Notes under the pieces: model-generated | Told to the model about the DNA's origin: nothing | The model's database searches: none | What the model saw: the letters and a program-made list of their open reading frames with translations, nothing else | Position numbers and translations under genes: made by a program | In this document: positions 44,200 through 54,781 of the stretch, piece by piece | Layout of the letters: every line of letters starts with the position of its first letter | How positions within the stretch are numbered: position 1 is the stretch's first letter | Assembly: GCF_025717555.1 (NCBI RefSeq) | Contig: NZ_JAJIRP010000004.1 | Coordinates: 311,426 to 375,425 of the forward strand | Length of the DNA: 64,000 nt | Reading direction: 5' to 3' | Source of the DNA: Paucibacter sp. B2R-40 | GTDB lineage: Bacteria; Pseudomonadota; Gammaproteobacteria; Burkholderiales; Burkholderiaceae_C

Positions 44200-44763
44200 A
44201 TGGCACAGCACCATTTGATCGTCGGCGGCCAACGCAGCGGCAAGTCGCGCCAGGCCGAGCGGCTGGCACTGGCCTGGCAGGCCGCTGCCAGCGGCCATCA
44301 AGTGACGGTGCTTGCCACCGCGCTGGCCTTGGACAGTGAGATGCAAGCGCGCATCTCGCGCCACCAGCAAGACCGGCCCGCCGGTTTTGCTTGCGTGGAG
44401 TCGCCCTTGCTGCTGGCTGAAGCTTTGCAAGCTAATGCTGCACCCCATCGGCTCTTGCTGGTCGACTGCCTGACCCTGTGGCTGACCAACTGGCTGATGC
44501 CCATGTCGGGTCCGCCCGATCTGGCGGGCTGGAAGGCCGAGCTGCAAGCGCTGCTGGATGTCTTGCCAAAGCTGGCTTCACCGGTGCTGTTTGTCTCCAA
44601 CGAAGTTGGCTGGGGCGTCTCGCCAATGTCCAGCGAGGCGCGTTTTTATGTCGACGAGTTGGGTCGCTTGAACCAGCAAGTGGCGCAAGCCTGTCAAGAC
44701 CTGACCCTGATGGTGGCCGGCCAAGCCTGGACGCGGCCAGTGGAGCAAAGAAACAAGCCATGA
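44200..44763 (+). CDS. cobU: adenosylcobinamide kinase/guanylyltransferase
   Basis: CobU/CobP of 187 residues: phosphorylates adenosylcobinamide and attaches GMP. P-loop GGQRSGKS (9-16), then VTVLATALALDSEMQARISRH, including the conserved RI-xxH guanylylation region, LLVDCLTLWLTNWL (Walker B-like) and VSNEVGWGVSP. The start at 44200 follows GCAGGAGCAGC. Its TGA overlaps the btuF start. Confidence 0.94.
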   Translation: MAQHHLIVGGQRSGKSRQAERLALAWQAAASGHQVTVLATALALDSEMQARISRHQQDRPAGFACVESPLLLAEALQANAAPHRLLLVDCLTLWLTNWLMPMSGPPDLAGWKAELQALLDVLPKLASPVLFVSNEVGWGVSPMSSEARFYVDELGRLNQQVAQACQDLTLMVAGQAWTRPVEQRNKP

Positions 44764-45674
44764 AGAAAAACATCCACGCCGTTTTCGCTACGGCCACACT
44801 TGTAATGCTGGCCGCGCTGTGCGCAGGCGCAACAGCCGCGCCCATCAAAATTGTCGATGACGCCGGCCACACCCTGCAACTGAGCGAGCCGCCGCGCCGC
44901 ATCATCACGCTGCTGCCCTCGCTGACCGAGACGGTCTGCGCACTCGGTGCCTGCGACCGGCTGGTCGGCGTTGACCGCTATTCCAACTACCCCGAGTCGG
45001 TCAACAAGCTGCCCAAGCTGGGCGGCCTGGACGACACGCAAATCGAAACCGTGGTGGCGCTGCGCCCCGATGTGGTGATCGTGGCGCCATCCTCGCGCGT
45101 ACAAGACCGCCTCGCCAGCTTGGGGCTCAAGGTGCTGGTGCTGGAGACGCGCAGCCAAGAGGATGTGCGGCGGGTGCTGGGCAAGATCGGTGAGCTGCTG
45201 GCCGTGGCCGAGCCGCAAAAGGTCTGGCTGAATATCGACGCGGCGATCACCCAGGCCGCCGCCAGCGTGCCCCCCGAGATCAAGGGCATGAGCGTCTACT
45301 ACGAGGTCGACAGCGCACCCTTTGCGGCCGGCGAATCCTCCTTTATTGGCGAGACGCTGACTCGACTGGGCCTGAAAAACATCGTCGGCAAGGAGCTCGG
45401 CCCTTTTCCGAAGTTGAACCCCGAATTCATCGTGCGCGCCGATCCGCAAATCATCATGGTGGCGCAGCGCAGCGCCGTCAATTTGCCCAGCCGCCCCGGC
45501 TGGGCCGGCATCCGCGCGCTGCGCGAACAGCGTCTTTGCGTCTTCCCGAAGGAAGAGTCCGAAGTGATGGGCCGCCCCGGCCCCCGCATGGGCGAGGCTG
45601 CCGGCTGGATGGCGCGCTGTCTGCGTCGTTTGGCCGCTGAACCTAGCAAGACCAAGGCAGTCGCAAAACCATGA
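44760..45674 (+). CDS. btuF: cobalamin ABC transporter periplasmic binding protein
   Basis: A 304-residue protein with a signal peptide (MKKNIHAVFATATLVMLAAL) and the BtuF/FecB fold: RIITLLPSLTETVCALGACD, LVGVDRYSNYPESV, GGLDDTQIETVVALRPDVVI. It hands B12 from BtuB to BtuCD. ATGA overlap with cobU; btuC follows after 10 bp. A second BtuF-like protein without a signal lies at 52,956. Confidence 0.9.
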   Translation: MKKNIHAVFATATLVMLAALCAGATAAPIKIVDDAGHTLQLSEPPRRIITLLPSLTETVCALGACDRLVGVDRYSNYPESVNKLPKLGGLDDTQIETVVALRPDVVIVAPSSRVQDRLASLGLKVLVLETRSQEDVRRVLGKIGELLAVAEPQKVWLNIDAAITQAAASVPPEIKGMSVYYEVDSAPFAAGESSFIGETLTRLGLKNIVGKELGPFPKLNPEFIVRADPQIIMVAQRSAVNLPSRPGWAGIRALREQRLCVFPKEESEVMGRPGPRMGEAAGWMARCLRRLAAEPSKTKAVAKP

Positions 45675-45684
45675 GCCGCCCCCT

Positions 45685-46685
45685 ATGAATCGCCATAGCA
45701 AGCCGCTGACCTTGCTGCTGGCGCTAACGCTGATCAGCAGCGCATTGCTGTTGATTGGCGTGACGGTGGGCAGCACCGGCTTTGGCCTGAGCTGGTTGAA
45801 CAGCGACGACGCCATTCAACAGCAAATCCTCTGGCAGATTCGCCTGCCGCGCTCCAGCGGAGCCTGGGTGGCTGGCGCTTTGCTGGGCCTGGCCGGAGCG
45901 GTGGCGCAAGGTCTTTTTCGCAATGCCCTGGCCGACCCTTATTTGCTCGGCGCCTCCTCTGGCGCGGGCCTGGGCGTGGCCCTGCTCTTGGTGCTGGCAG
46001 GCACATCTCCGGCGGCAGCCTCGCTTTGGCTGCGCGTGGGCCTGACCGGCGCGGCCTTCTGCGGCGCGGTCGGCGCGGTGCTCTTGACCTTGGTGTTGGC
46101 ACGCGGGGTGGAACAAACCATGCGCTTGCTGCTGGCCGGGGTCATCGTCGGCGTGGTGCTGGGTTCGGCCACCACCTTGATGATCATGCTGGCACCCGAC
46201 ATCATGCGGCCCATGCAAGCCTTTGTGATGGGCAGCACCGGCTTCTTGGGCTGGAACAGCGTGCTGATCATGGCGCCGCTCTTGCTGCTGTGTCTGCTTG
46301 CGGCCATGGGATGCAGCCGTGCACTCGATGCGATGACGCTGGGCGAATCGACCGCGGCCTCACTGGGGGTGCGCTTGCAGACGATCCGCTTGCTCTTGAT
46401 TGGCGTGCTGGCATTGGCAACCGGTGCGGCGGTGGCGCAGGCCGGCTTGATTGGCTTTGTCGGCTTGGTAGCACCCCATCTGGTGCGCAGCCGCCTGCAT
46501 TGCACACACAGCTGGCTACTGCTGCTTTCGGCCCTGACCGGCGGGGCGCTGCTCTTGGCGGCCGATATCCTGGCGCGCTGGTTGGTGGCCCCGCAAGAGC
46601 TGCCGGTCGGCGTGGTCACCACGGTCCTGGGCGGCGCCTATTTGCTTTGGTTGATGCACCGCAAACCGCTCTTGGAGAGTCGCGC

Positions 46686-46689
<4 letters not shown>
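45685..46689 (+). CDS. btuC: cobalamin ABC transporter permease
   Basis: FecCD-family permease of 334 residues with about ten membrane helices: WQIRLPRSSGAWVAGALLGL, GAVAQGLFRNALADPYLLGA, and GLIGFVGLVAPHLVRSRLHC are the family's signature stretches. Forms BtuC2D2. Its TGA overlaps the btuD ATG. Confidence 0.93.
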
Positions 46690-47554
<865 letters not shown>

Positions 47555-47558
<4 letters not shown>

Positions 47559-48856
47559 AAGCGTCTCACTGTCAGGCGCTGCTGATCAGTGCGCCGTCTT
47601 CCGGCTCGGGCAAGACCAGCATCACCGCAGCGATTGCCCGCTGGCATGCGCGGATTGGCTTGAAGGTGCGCGTATTCAAGACCGGGCCTGACTATCTGGA
47701 CCCGATGATCTTGCAGCGGGCCAGCGGCCACGCCGTTTACCAGCTCGACCTCTTTATGGGCGGCTTGGAGCATTGCCGCGCTTTGCTGGCGTCAGCCGCA
47801 GGCGAGGCAGACCTGATCCTGGTCGAAGGCGTGATGGGCTTGTTCGACGGCGATCCAAGCAGCGCCGATCTTGCCGCCGCTTTCGGTCTGCCCGTGCTGG
47901 CGGTCATCGACGCGTCGGCCATGGCACAGACCTTTGGCGCCTTGGCGCTGGGTCTGCAGCAATACCGCCACGATATCAAGTTATGCGGCGTGGTTGCCAA
48001 TCGCGTCGGCAGCGCCGCGCATGGCTGCATGGTCAGCGAAGGTCTGCCCGCCGATCTGCCCTTGATCGCCGCCCTGCCCCGTGACGCCTCGCTGACGTTG
48101 CCCGAGCGCCATCTCGGCCTGGTGCAGGCGATAGAGCTGCCGGACCTGGATGCGCTTCTGGACGGCTGGGCCGATGCTTGGGGCTCGGCCGTGAAGCCGG
48201 GCTTCGAGTTTGCCTCGGTACGCTTTGAGCCAGCGGACCTGCCCGTCACCACGCCCACCCTGCCCTTGCAAGGCCGTCGCATTGCTGTGGCCCAAGACGC
48301 CGCCTTCAGCTTCATCTATCCGGCCAATCTGGACTGCCTGCGCGCCCTCGGCGCCGAGGTTTTGCTCTTCTCGCCATTGCAGGGTCAGGTCTTGCCCGAC
48401 TGCGACGCGCTATGGCTGCCAGGCGGCTACCCGGAGTTGCATGCCCAGGCGCTGCGCAGCCACCCAAGCTTGTTTGACGACATCCATGCACATTTGACGG
48501 CAGGCAAACCTCTGCTGGCCGAATGCGGCGGCATGCTCTGCCTGAGCATTTCTTTGACCGATATCGAAGGCCGCACCCACCCAATGGCCAGCGTCATGCC
48601 GGGGCAAGCGGTGATGCAAAAAAAGCTCTCGGCCTTGGGACTGCAAAGCATAGAGTGGCCGGAAGGCAGTTTGCGCGGCCACACTTTTCACTACTCCAGC
48701 CTGGCCACACCGCTGACGCCGGTCGCCGTCGCCAGCAATCCCAACGCCGGCCGGACCACCGAAGCCCTGTATCAACATGGCAGCCTGCGCGCCAGCTATA
48801 TACATCATTACTTCCCCTCCAACCCGGCAGCGATCGCGGCCTTCTTTGCCGGCTGA
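47555..48856 (+). CDS. cobB: cobyrinate a,c-diamide synthase
   Basis: CobB/CbiA of 433 residues: ATP- and glutamine-dependent amidation of the a and c side chains. The N-terminal ATPase has SAPSSGSGKTS and KVRVFKTGPDYLDPM followed by GVMGLFDG. The C-terminal class I glutaminase has LWLPGGYPE, LLAECGGM (nucleophile Cys) and a late His (HYFPSNP). Presence of this early step means cobyrinate is made elsewhere in the genome or taken up. ATGA overlap with btuD. Confidence 0.94.
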
Positions 48857-48873
48857 ACCGGTTCTGCACCCTT

Positions 48874-49443
48874 ATGGAAATCATCCCACCCCCGGTTGAT
48901 CGCGAGCGCGTGATCCCGACTGCCGAGCGCCGCGGCCTTGTGTTCGTCCACACCGGCGACGGCAAGGGCAAGAGCACCGCAGCCTTTGGCCTCGCGCTAC
49001 GCGCCCATGGCCGAGGCAAGGCGGTCAAAATCTATCAATTCATGAAGGTGCCCAGCGCCCGCTTTGGCGAACACCGCATGTTTGAGCAATTGGGTGTTCC
49101 GATCGAAGGTCTGGGCGACGGCTTCTCCTGGAAGAGCAAGGATCTGGAGCACTCCGCGCAATTGGCGCGCGACGGCTGGGCGCGCGCCGAAACGACCATA
49201 CGGGCCGGCGAGCATTTCCTCGTCGTGCTGGACGAGATCATGTATCCGCTGCGCTATGGCTGGCTGCCTCTGGAGCCGGTCTTGCAAGCGCTGCGCGAGC
49301 GGCCCGCCCATGTGCATGTGGTCTTGACCGGACGTAACGCGCCGGACGAGCTGATCGAGTTGGCCGATACCGTCACCGAGATGAGCCTGGTGAAGCACCA
49401 TTTCAAGGCCGGTGTGCCGGCGCAGCGCGGCATAGAAGATTGA
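48874..49443 (+). CDS. cobO: corrinoid adenosyltransferase
   Basis: CobO/CobA type (P-loop) of 189 residues: GLVFVHTGDGKGKSTAAFGL, KIYQFMKVPSARFGEHRMFE, DEIMYPLRYGW, RPAHVHVVLTGRNAPDELIE, and the ending MSLVKHHFKAGVPAQRGIED. Adds the 5'-deoxyadenosyl group to cob(I)yrinate diamide and related corrinoids. The ATG at 48874 lies 17 bp after cobB. Confidence 0.95.
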   Translation: MEIIPPPVDRERVIPTAERRGLVFVHTGDGKGKSTAAFGLALRAHGRGKAVKIYQFMKVPSARFGEHRMFEQLGVPIEGLGDGFSWKSKDLEHSAQLARDGWARAETTIRAGEHFLVVLDEIMYPLRYGWLPLEPVLQALRERPAHVHVVLTGRNAPDELIELADTVTEMSLVKHHFKAGVPAQRGIED

Positions 49444-49466
49444 CTGACTGACAAATTGACTGCTTG

Positions 49467-50411
49467 ATGGATCTGATGCCCTGGCTACTGCCTCTCGCCA
49501 TGCTGGTCGCGCTGGGCGTCGATCGCGCCTGGGGCGAGCCGCCGCCGCGCTGGCATCCGGTCGTGGCGATGGGCTCGTTCCTGGGCCTGTTCTCAAAGCA
49601 CCTGTTGACGCTGGCACCGCGTGCTGCCTTCAGCGCTGGCGCCTTGATCTGGTGCGTCGGTGCGCTCAATGTCGGCCTGCTGGCAGCGTTTTTGGAAACA
49701 TCGCTGATCTACGCCTTCAAGCCCTGGCAAGGCTGGCCCGGTCTGCTGGGCGCCGGCCTGCTCTTGGGTCTGATCTTGAAGCCGATGCTCGCTTGGAGAA
49801 TGCTCAGCGATGAGGTCGGCGCGGTAGAGATGGCCTTGGCTGAATCGCTGCCGGCCGGACGTGCGCGCTTGGCGCGGTTGGTCAGCCGCGACACCAGCAA
49901 TTTGAGTGAATCTCAAGTGCGCGAGGCAGCCACCGAAACCTTGGCCGAGAACCTCAACGACTCGGTCGTGGCGCCGCTGTTCTGGTTCATGCTGGCGGGC
50001 CTGCCGGGTGCGGCGATTTACCGCTTCGCCAACACGGCGGATGCGATGTGGGGCTATCGCGGTCAGTGGGAATGGGCCGGCAAATGGGCGGCGCGTGCCG
50101 ATGATTTACTGTCTTGGGTGCCTGCGCGCATCACCGCTTTGGCCATGCTGGGCTTCAAGTTCAATTTGCTGCCCGCGCTCTGGCAGCAAGCCAGGCGCAC
50201 GCCCTCACCGAACAGCGGCTGGCCGATGGCGGCGATGGCATTGCGGCTGAACGTGCGGCTGGCCAAACCGGGCGTCTTTATGCTGAACGAGGCCGGCGCG
50301 GAAGTGACGCCGGCCGACATCAGCCGGGCGCAAGTCTTGGCGTTGAAGGCGATGCTCGCGTCCGCTATGTGCTTGATGGTCGGCGCTGCGGCCCTGCGAG
50401 GTGGCTTGTGA
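49467..50411 (+). CDS. cbiB: adenosylcobinamide-phosphate synthase
   Basis: Membrane protein of 314 residues (CbiB/CobD of the aerobic naming): GEPPPRWHPVVAMGSFLG, RLARLVSRDTSNLSESQVRE, ATETLAENLNDSVVAPLFWF, and WAARADDLLSWVPARITAL are signature parts. It joins aminopropanol phosphate to adenosylcobyric acid. The ATG at 49467 is taken; a TTG one codon before is in frame. Its TGA overlaps the GTG of the next gene. Confidence 0.93.
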   Translation: MDLMPWLLPLAMLVALGVDRAWGEPPPRWHPVVAMGSFLGLFSKHLLTLAPRAAFSAGALIWCVGALNVGLLAAFLETSLIYAFKPWQGWPGLLGAGLLLGLILKPMLAWRMLSDEVGAVEMALAESLPAGRARLARLVSRDTSNLSESQVREAATETLAENLNDSVVAPLFWFMLAGLPGAAIYRFANTADAMWGYRGQWEWAGKWAARADDLLSWVPARITALAMLGFKFNLLPALWQQARRTPSPNSGWPMAAMALRLNVRLAKPGVFMLNEAGAEVTPADISRAQVLALKAMLASAMCLMVGAAALRGGL

Positions 50412-51421
50412 TCTCTGAACATGGTGGCAGCGACAGCGGGCCGGCAATTCGCCATGATTTCTCCAGCAATGCCAGCCCGCTGGGCGCGCCGCCAGCGTTG
50501 TTGCGAGCGGTCTTGGCGGCAGACCGTGGCAGCTATCCCGATCCCGACTATCAGCGCCTGCGCGAGCATCTGGGCTCGGCCGAATCCGTCCATGCCGCGC
50601 GCGTGCTGCCCGCCTCGGGAGGCGCCGAGGCCATTCGGCGCCTGAGCCTGGCAGCGCTGCTTTCAGGTCTGCGCGCGGTCTGGGTGCCGCACCCGGGCTT
50701 TGGTGACTATGCGGCGGCGGCCTTGGCACTGGGTCTGCAAGTACAGCGCTATGCCAGCGTGCCGGCGCTGTGTGCGGCTTTGCAAGAACCCGCCCTGGTC
50801 TGGGTGTGCGAGCCCTGCAACCCGACCGGCGACAGCCTCAGCCGCCCCGACTGGCTGGCCTTGGACGCCGCGCTGCAAGCCAGCGCCTCGGTCTTGGCTG
50901 TCGACTGCGCCTATGAACCGCTGCGCTTGGACGGCAGCAGCCAAATGCCGGCGAGCTTGGCAGAGCAGGCTTGGCGTCTTATTTGCCCCAATAAAGCATT
51001 GAGCCTGACCGGCGTGCGCGCTGCCTATCTGCTGGCACCAGCGTCTGGTCGTTTGGCCGACTGCGCAACGCGCCTCGCCCCAAGCTGGGTACTGTCCAGC
51101 GAGGGTGTCAACTTATTGATGCATTGGCACAGCGCCGAGACCCGCCATCATTTGCACCAAGTCTGGCAGCAAGTGATTGCCTGGCGCGCCAGCCAAATAG
51201 CGCTGCTGGCCGAATTGGGCTGGCAGCAGCGGCCCAGCTGCACAAACTTCTGGTTGGCACAGCCTTCTTGCCAAGCGGACTGGCTGGTTCGGCTGCGCGA
51301 GCGCGGCGTCAAGCTGCGCGACGCGACTTCTTTTGCCCTGCCCGGCTGGGTGCGGCTCTCCACTCAATCACCCCAGGCTCAACAAGCTTTGCGCCTGGCG
51401 ATCAAGGAACTACAGACATGA
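50408..51421 (+). CDS. cobD: threonine-phosphate decarboxylase, PLP enzyme
   Basis: Class I/II aminotransferase fold, 337 residues: HDFSSNASPLGAPPALLRAV, YPDPDYQRLREHL, CEPCNPTGD, ICPNKALSLTGVRAAYLLAP (PLP Lys in CPNKALSLTG). It makes aminopropanol phosphate for the nucleotide loop. The start is a GTG overlapping the cbiB stop (GTGA); the longer open frame inside cbiB has no homology. Some databases call this gene cobC. Confidence 0.9.
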   Translation: MISEHGGSDSGPAIRHDFSSNASPLGAPPALLRAVLAADRGSYPDPDYQRLREHLGSAESVHAARVLPASGGAEAIRRLSLAALLSGLRAVWVPHPGFGDYAAAALALGLQVQRYASVPALCAALQEPALVWVCEPCNPTGDSLSRPDWLALDAALQASASVLAVDCAYEPLRLDGSSQMPASLAEQAWRLICPNKALSLTGVRAAYLLAPASGRLADCATRLAPSWVLSSEGVNLLMHWHSAETRHHLHQVWQQVIAWRASQIALLAELGWQQRPSCTNFWLAQPSCQADWLVRLRERGVKLRDATSFALPGWVRLSTQSPQAQQALRLAIKELQT

Positions 51422-52959
51422 CAGCCAAGGCAGTGATGGTGCTGGGCACAACCAGCGGCGCGGGCAAGAGCTGGCTGGCCACAGCGCTATGCCGCTACTA
51501 CGCCCGCCGAGGCCTCAAAGTCGCCCCCTACAAGGCGCAAAACATGAGCAATAACGCACGTGTGGTCATGAGCCCCTCGCCCGCGGGTACGCAGGCGGCC
51601 CCCCGAGGGGGCGCGGCGGAGCTTGGGAGCGGCCCTGCGCTCCGCCCGGGTTTGTACGGCACCATGGGCGAAATCGGCTCCGCACAATACTTCCAAGCGC
51701 TGGCCGCCCGTCGAATCCCCGAGGTACGCATGAACCCGGTCTTGCTCAAGCCCGAGAAAGACACCGCCTCGCAGGTGATCGTGTTGGGCGAGGTGGACAG
51801 CGAGTTGACCGATATGCCTTGGCGCGAGCGCAGTGAAAAACTCTGGCTGCGCGCGCGCCCGCCGCTGCACGAGCTGCTGGCCGAGAACGATGTTGTGGTG
51901 ATCGAGGGCGCCGGCTCGCCGGCCGAGATCAATCTGCACAGCAGCGACTACGTCAATATGCGCACCGCGCTGGAGGCCAAGGCCGCCTGCTTGCTGGTCA
52001 CCGATATCGACCGCGGCGGCGCCTTTGCCCATCTCTTCGGCACGCATCAATTGCTGCCCGCCCACGAGCGCGCTTTGATCAAGGGCTATGTGCTGAACCG
52101 CTTTCGCGGCGATGCCTCTTTGTTGGCGCCCGGCCCGGAGCAATTGCAGGCGCTGACCGGTGTGCCCACCGTTGCCGTGCTGCCGATGTGGCGCGGCCAC
52201 GGCTTGCCGGAAGAAGACGGGGTGTTTGACGACAGCGTCAGCGGCTCAGGACTCAAGATCGCCATCGTCGCCTACCCCCGCATGTCCAATCTCGATGAGT
52301 TCCAGCCCTTGCGCAGCTTGGCCGATGTGCGCCTGAGCTGGGCCCGCTCGCCGGCGCAGCTGGAAGTCGCCGACTGGATCATCTTGCCGGGCTCGAAAGC
52401 CGTCGCGGCCGACCTCGCCTGGCTGCGCGCTCAGAAGCTCGATCTGGTGATCGCCCGGCATGCGGCGGCAGGCAAACCGCTGCTGGGCATTTGCGGCGGC
52501 TTGCAGATGCTGGGCGAAAGCCTGCTCGACCCACATGGCCTGGACGGCAATGCGCCTGGCCTGGGTCTGCTGCCACTGGTAACGCAGTTCGAGAAAGACA
52601 AGCTCCTCAAGCCTTGCTCGCTGCGCTTCGAAGCGCTGACCGAGCCCTGGAGCGCGCTTGCGGGCATTGAGACTGAAGGTTATGAAATTCACCACGGCCG
52701 TACGGTCCAACATCCGGCCATGGCGGCCGCGCGGGTCGCCGTCCGCAACGAACTCGGTGAGGCCATAGGCTGGAGCCACGGCTCGGTGCTGGGCTGCTAT
52801 GCCCATGGCCTGTTCGAACAGACCCGCGTGATGCAAGCCTTGTTCGGCGCCGAGCAGCCGGGCCTGGACGCGGTATTTGAGGGCCTGGCCGATTTCATTG
52901 AGGCCCATTTTGAGCCCGGCGTGTTGATGGGTTTGCTCCAGCAGGACGGCGCGCAATGA
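51418..52959 (+). CDS. cobQ: cobyric acid synthase, with in-frame insert
   Basis: CobQ/CbiP of 513 residues: amidates four corrin side chains. GTTSGAGKSWLATAL and APYKAQNMSNNARVV open the ATPase half; LGICGGLQMLGESL holds the glutaminase Cys and GCYAHGLFE the His. Residues about 51-82, between NNARVV and MGEIGSAQYFQALAAR, are a Pro/Gly/Ala-rich insert absent from typical CobQ. The DNA there (51568-51663) is full of GC palindromes. The P-loop and amidation motifs are intact, so the enzyme may still work. Confidence 0.93.
   Translation: MTAKAVMVLGTTSGAGKSWLATALCRYYARRGLKVAPYKAQNMSNNARVVMSPSPAGTQAAPRGGAAELGSGPALRPGLYGTMGEIGSAQYFQALAARRIPEVRMNPVLLKPEKDTASQVIVLGEVDSELTDMPWRERSEKLWLRARPPLHELLAENDVVVIEGAGSPAEINLHSSDYVNMRTALEAKAACLLVTDIDRGGAFAHLFGTHQLLPAHERALIKGYVLNRFRGDASLLAPGPEQLQALTGVPTVAVLPMWRGHGLPEEDGVFDDSVSGSGLKIAIVAYPRMSNLDEFQPLRSLADVRLSWARSPAQLEVADWIILPGSKAVAADLAWLRAQKLDLVIARHAAAGKPLLGICGGLQMLGESLLDPHGLDGNAPGLGLLPLVTQFEKDKLLKPCSLRFEALTEPWSALAGIETEGYEIHHGRTVQHPAMAAARVAVRNELGEAIGWSHGSVLGCYAHGLFEQTRVMQALFGAEQPGLDAVFEGLADFIEAHFEPGVLMGLLQQDGAQ
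51568..51663. repeat. GC-rich REP-like palindromic insert inside cobQ
   Basis: Nested dyads: CCCCTCG (51573-51579) / CGAGGGG (51604-51610) and GCGGAGC (51616-51622) / GCTCCGC (51639-51645), plus GGAGC / GCTCC. Its length is a multiple of three, so the reading frame is kept. It looks like an intergenic palindromic repeat of Burkholderiales that landed in a gene. Confidence 0.6.
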
Positions 52960-53756
52960 GTGTTCCTCAGCGCATCGCATGCCTGTCCACCGAGGCGGTG
53001 GACACGCTCTACCGCATCGGCGCCCAAGACCATATCGCCGGCATCTCCGGCTACACCGTCTACCCGCCCGAGGCGCGCCAGCACAAGCCCAAAATCAGCG
53101 GCTTCACCAGCATGAAGATAGAAAAGATCCTGGCCGTGCAGCCGGATCTGGTGATTGGATTCTCCGATCTGCAGCGCCCTCTGCTGGATGAATGCGAGCG
53201 CGCCGGCTTGGCCACGCTATGGTTCAACCACCGCGACCTGGCTGGCATCCATGCCATGGTGCGGCGGCTCGGGGCCTTGGTTGAGAAAGAGCTTGCTGCC
53301 GAGACCTTGTGCGAGCAGTTGCAGGCCTGCCAGGACCGCATTGCCGCTGCGGCCGCGCAGCTGGCGCGGCGGCCACGGGTGTGTTTTGAAGAATGGGACG
53401 AGCCCATCATCTGCGGCATTGGCTGGGTCAGCGAAATCATCGAATTGGCCGGCGGCATCGACATCTTTGCCGACAAGGCTCGCGCCGGCTTGGCGCGTGA
53501 TCGCATCGTCAGCGCCGAAGACATCCTGGCCCGCAGGCCTGAGCTGATCCTGGGCAGTTGGTGCGGCAAGCGCTTTGTGCCGGACAAGGTGCTGGCTCGA
53601 CCCGGCTTTGCCGGTTTGGGCGCGCAACTGCTTGAAATCAAGTCGGCCGACATCCTGGCACCCGGCCCTACCGCGATCGAACGCGGCGCCGCCCAAGTGC
53701 AGGCGGCCATCCAAACCTTTATCGCGAACTCATCAAACTCAATATGCAAAACCTGA
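52956..53756 (+). CDS. BtuF-like cobalamin-binding protein without signal peptide
   Basis: A 266-residue protein of the BtuF/FecB fold that starts directly in the domain (PQRIACLSTEAVDTLYRIGA, GISGYTVYPPEARQHKPKIS, IEKILAVQPDLVIGFSDLQ). No N-terminal hydrophobic segment exists, and no upstream start would add one because the ATG overlaps the cobQ stop (ATGA). It is therefore predicted to be cytoplasmic. Overlaps cobT by 13 bp. Perhaps a corrinoid carrier between enzymes, or exported by another route; both are guesses. Confidence 0.8.
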   Translation: MSVPQRIACLSTEAVDTLYRIGAQDHIAGISGYTVYPPEARQHKPKISGFTSMKIEKILAVQPDLVIGFSDLQRPLLDECERAGLATLWFNHRDLAGIHAMVRRLGALVEKELAAETLCEQLQACQDRIAAAAAQLARRPRVCFEEWDEPIICGIGWVSEIIELAGGIDIFADKARAGLARDRIVSAEDILARRPELILGSWCGKRFVPDKVLARPGFAGLGAQLLEIKSADILAPGPTAIERGAAQVQAAIQTFIANSSNSICKT

Positions 53757-54781
53757 TTCCAGTAATCCCCACCTTGCAAAATCCGGCGCTGGCAAGCGCG
53801 CTGCAGCGCCGCATCGATGGCAAGACCAAGCCGCTGGGCTCGCTGGGGCAGCTGGAAGCCTTGATGTTGCGCATCGGTCTGATCCTGGGCAGCGACACAC
53901 CCGTTTTGCGCGAGCCGCAACTGATGGTGTTTGCCGGCGATCATGGCCTGGCGCGGCGCGGCGTGTCGGCCTACCCCAGCGATGTGACCTGGCAGATGGT
54001 GGAGAACTTTCTGGCCGGCGGCGCGGCGGTCAGCGTGCTGGCGCGCCAGCATGGCCTGGCCCTGACGGTGGTGGATGCCGGCGTCGCGCATGATTTCGCT
54101 CCGCGTGCCGGTCTGGTCATCGCCAAGATCGCCGCAGGCACGGCCGACTGCGCCGAGCAGGCGGCAATGACAAGCGATCAATGTGCCACCGCAATAGCTG
54201 CAGGCAAGAACTTGCTGACCAAGCGCCCCGGCAATGCCTTGCTGCTGGGCGAGATGGGCATTGGCAACACCTCCAGCGCCGCTTTGCTGCTGGCGCGCTT
54301 GCAGAATTTGCCGGTCGAGGCCTGCACGGGCCGCGGCACCGGCCTGGATGACGCCGGCTTGCAGCGCAAGATCGCCACGCTGAGCGCCGTGCTGCAGCGC
54401 CATGCCGAGGCCACCGAGCCGCTGCAGGCCTTGGCGGCCATGGGCGGCTTCGAAATTGCGATGATGGTGGGCGCAGTGCTGCAAGCGGCACTGGAGCGGC
54501 GCGTCATCGTGGTGGATGGTTTCATCGCCAGCGCTGCCGTTTTGGTGGCGGCGCGCTTGCAGCCGGCCGTGCTGGAGCGCTGCGTGTTCGCGCACCGCTC
54601 GATGGAATCGGGTCACCGCCTGATGCTGGAAGCACTGGAAGCCGAGCCGCTGTTGGACCTGGGCATGCGTCTGGGCGAAGGCTCGGGTGCCGCAATGGCT
54701 TGGCCGCTGCTGGCCTCGGCTTGCCTGATTCTGCGGGAGATGGCCAGCTTTGAATCGGCCGGGGTCAGTCAACAAGGCTGA
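53744..54781 (+). CDS. cobT: nicotinate-nucleotide-dimethylbenzimidazole phosphoribosyltransferase
   Basis: A 345-residue enzyme making alpha-ribazole phosphate for the lower ligand. Signature parts: [73 protein letters not shown], and the catalytic Glu near the end in LDLGMRLGEGSGAAMAWPL. Followed by a 150-bp spacer, then the HD-GYP gene. Confidence 0.95.
   Translation: MQNLIPVIPTLQNPALASALQRRIDGKTKPLGSLGQLEALMLRIGLILGSDTPVLREPQLMVFAGDHGLARRGVSAYPSDVTWQMVENFLAGGAAVSVLARQHGLALTVVDAGVAHDFAPRAGLVIAKIAAGTADCAEQAAMTSDQCATAIAAGKNLLTKRPGNALLLGEMGIGNTSSAALLLARLQNLPVEACTGRGTGLDDAGLQRKIATLSAVLQRHAEATEPLQALAAMGGFEIAMMVGAVLQAALERRVIVVDGFIASAAVLVAARLQPAVLERCVFAHRSMESGHRLMLEALEAEPLLDLGMRLGEGSGAAMAWPLLASACLILREMASFESAGVSQQG

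Noticed and set aside
42981-44243. 420-residue open frame on the minus strand
   Set aside because: Antisense to btuB; no recognisable motif and no ribosome site.
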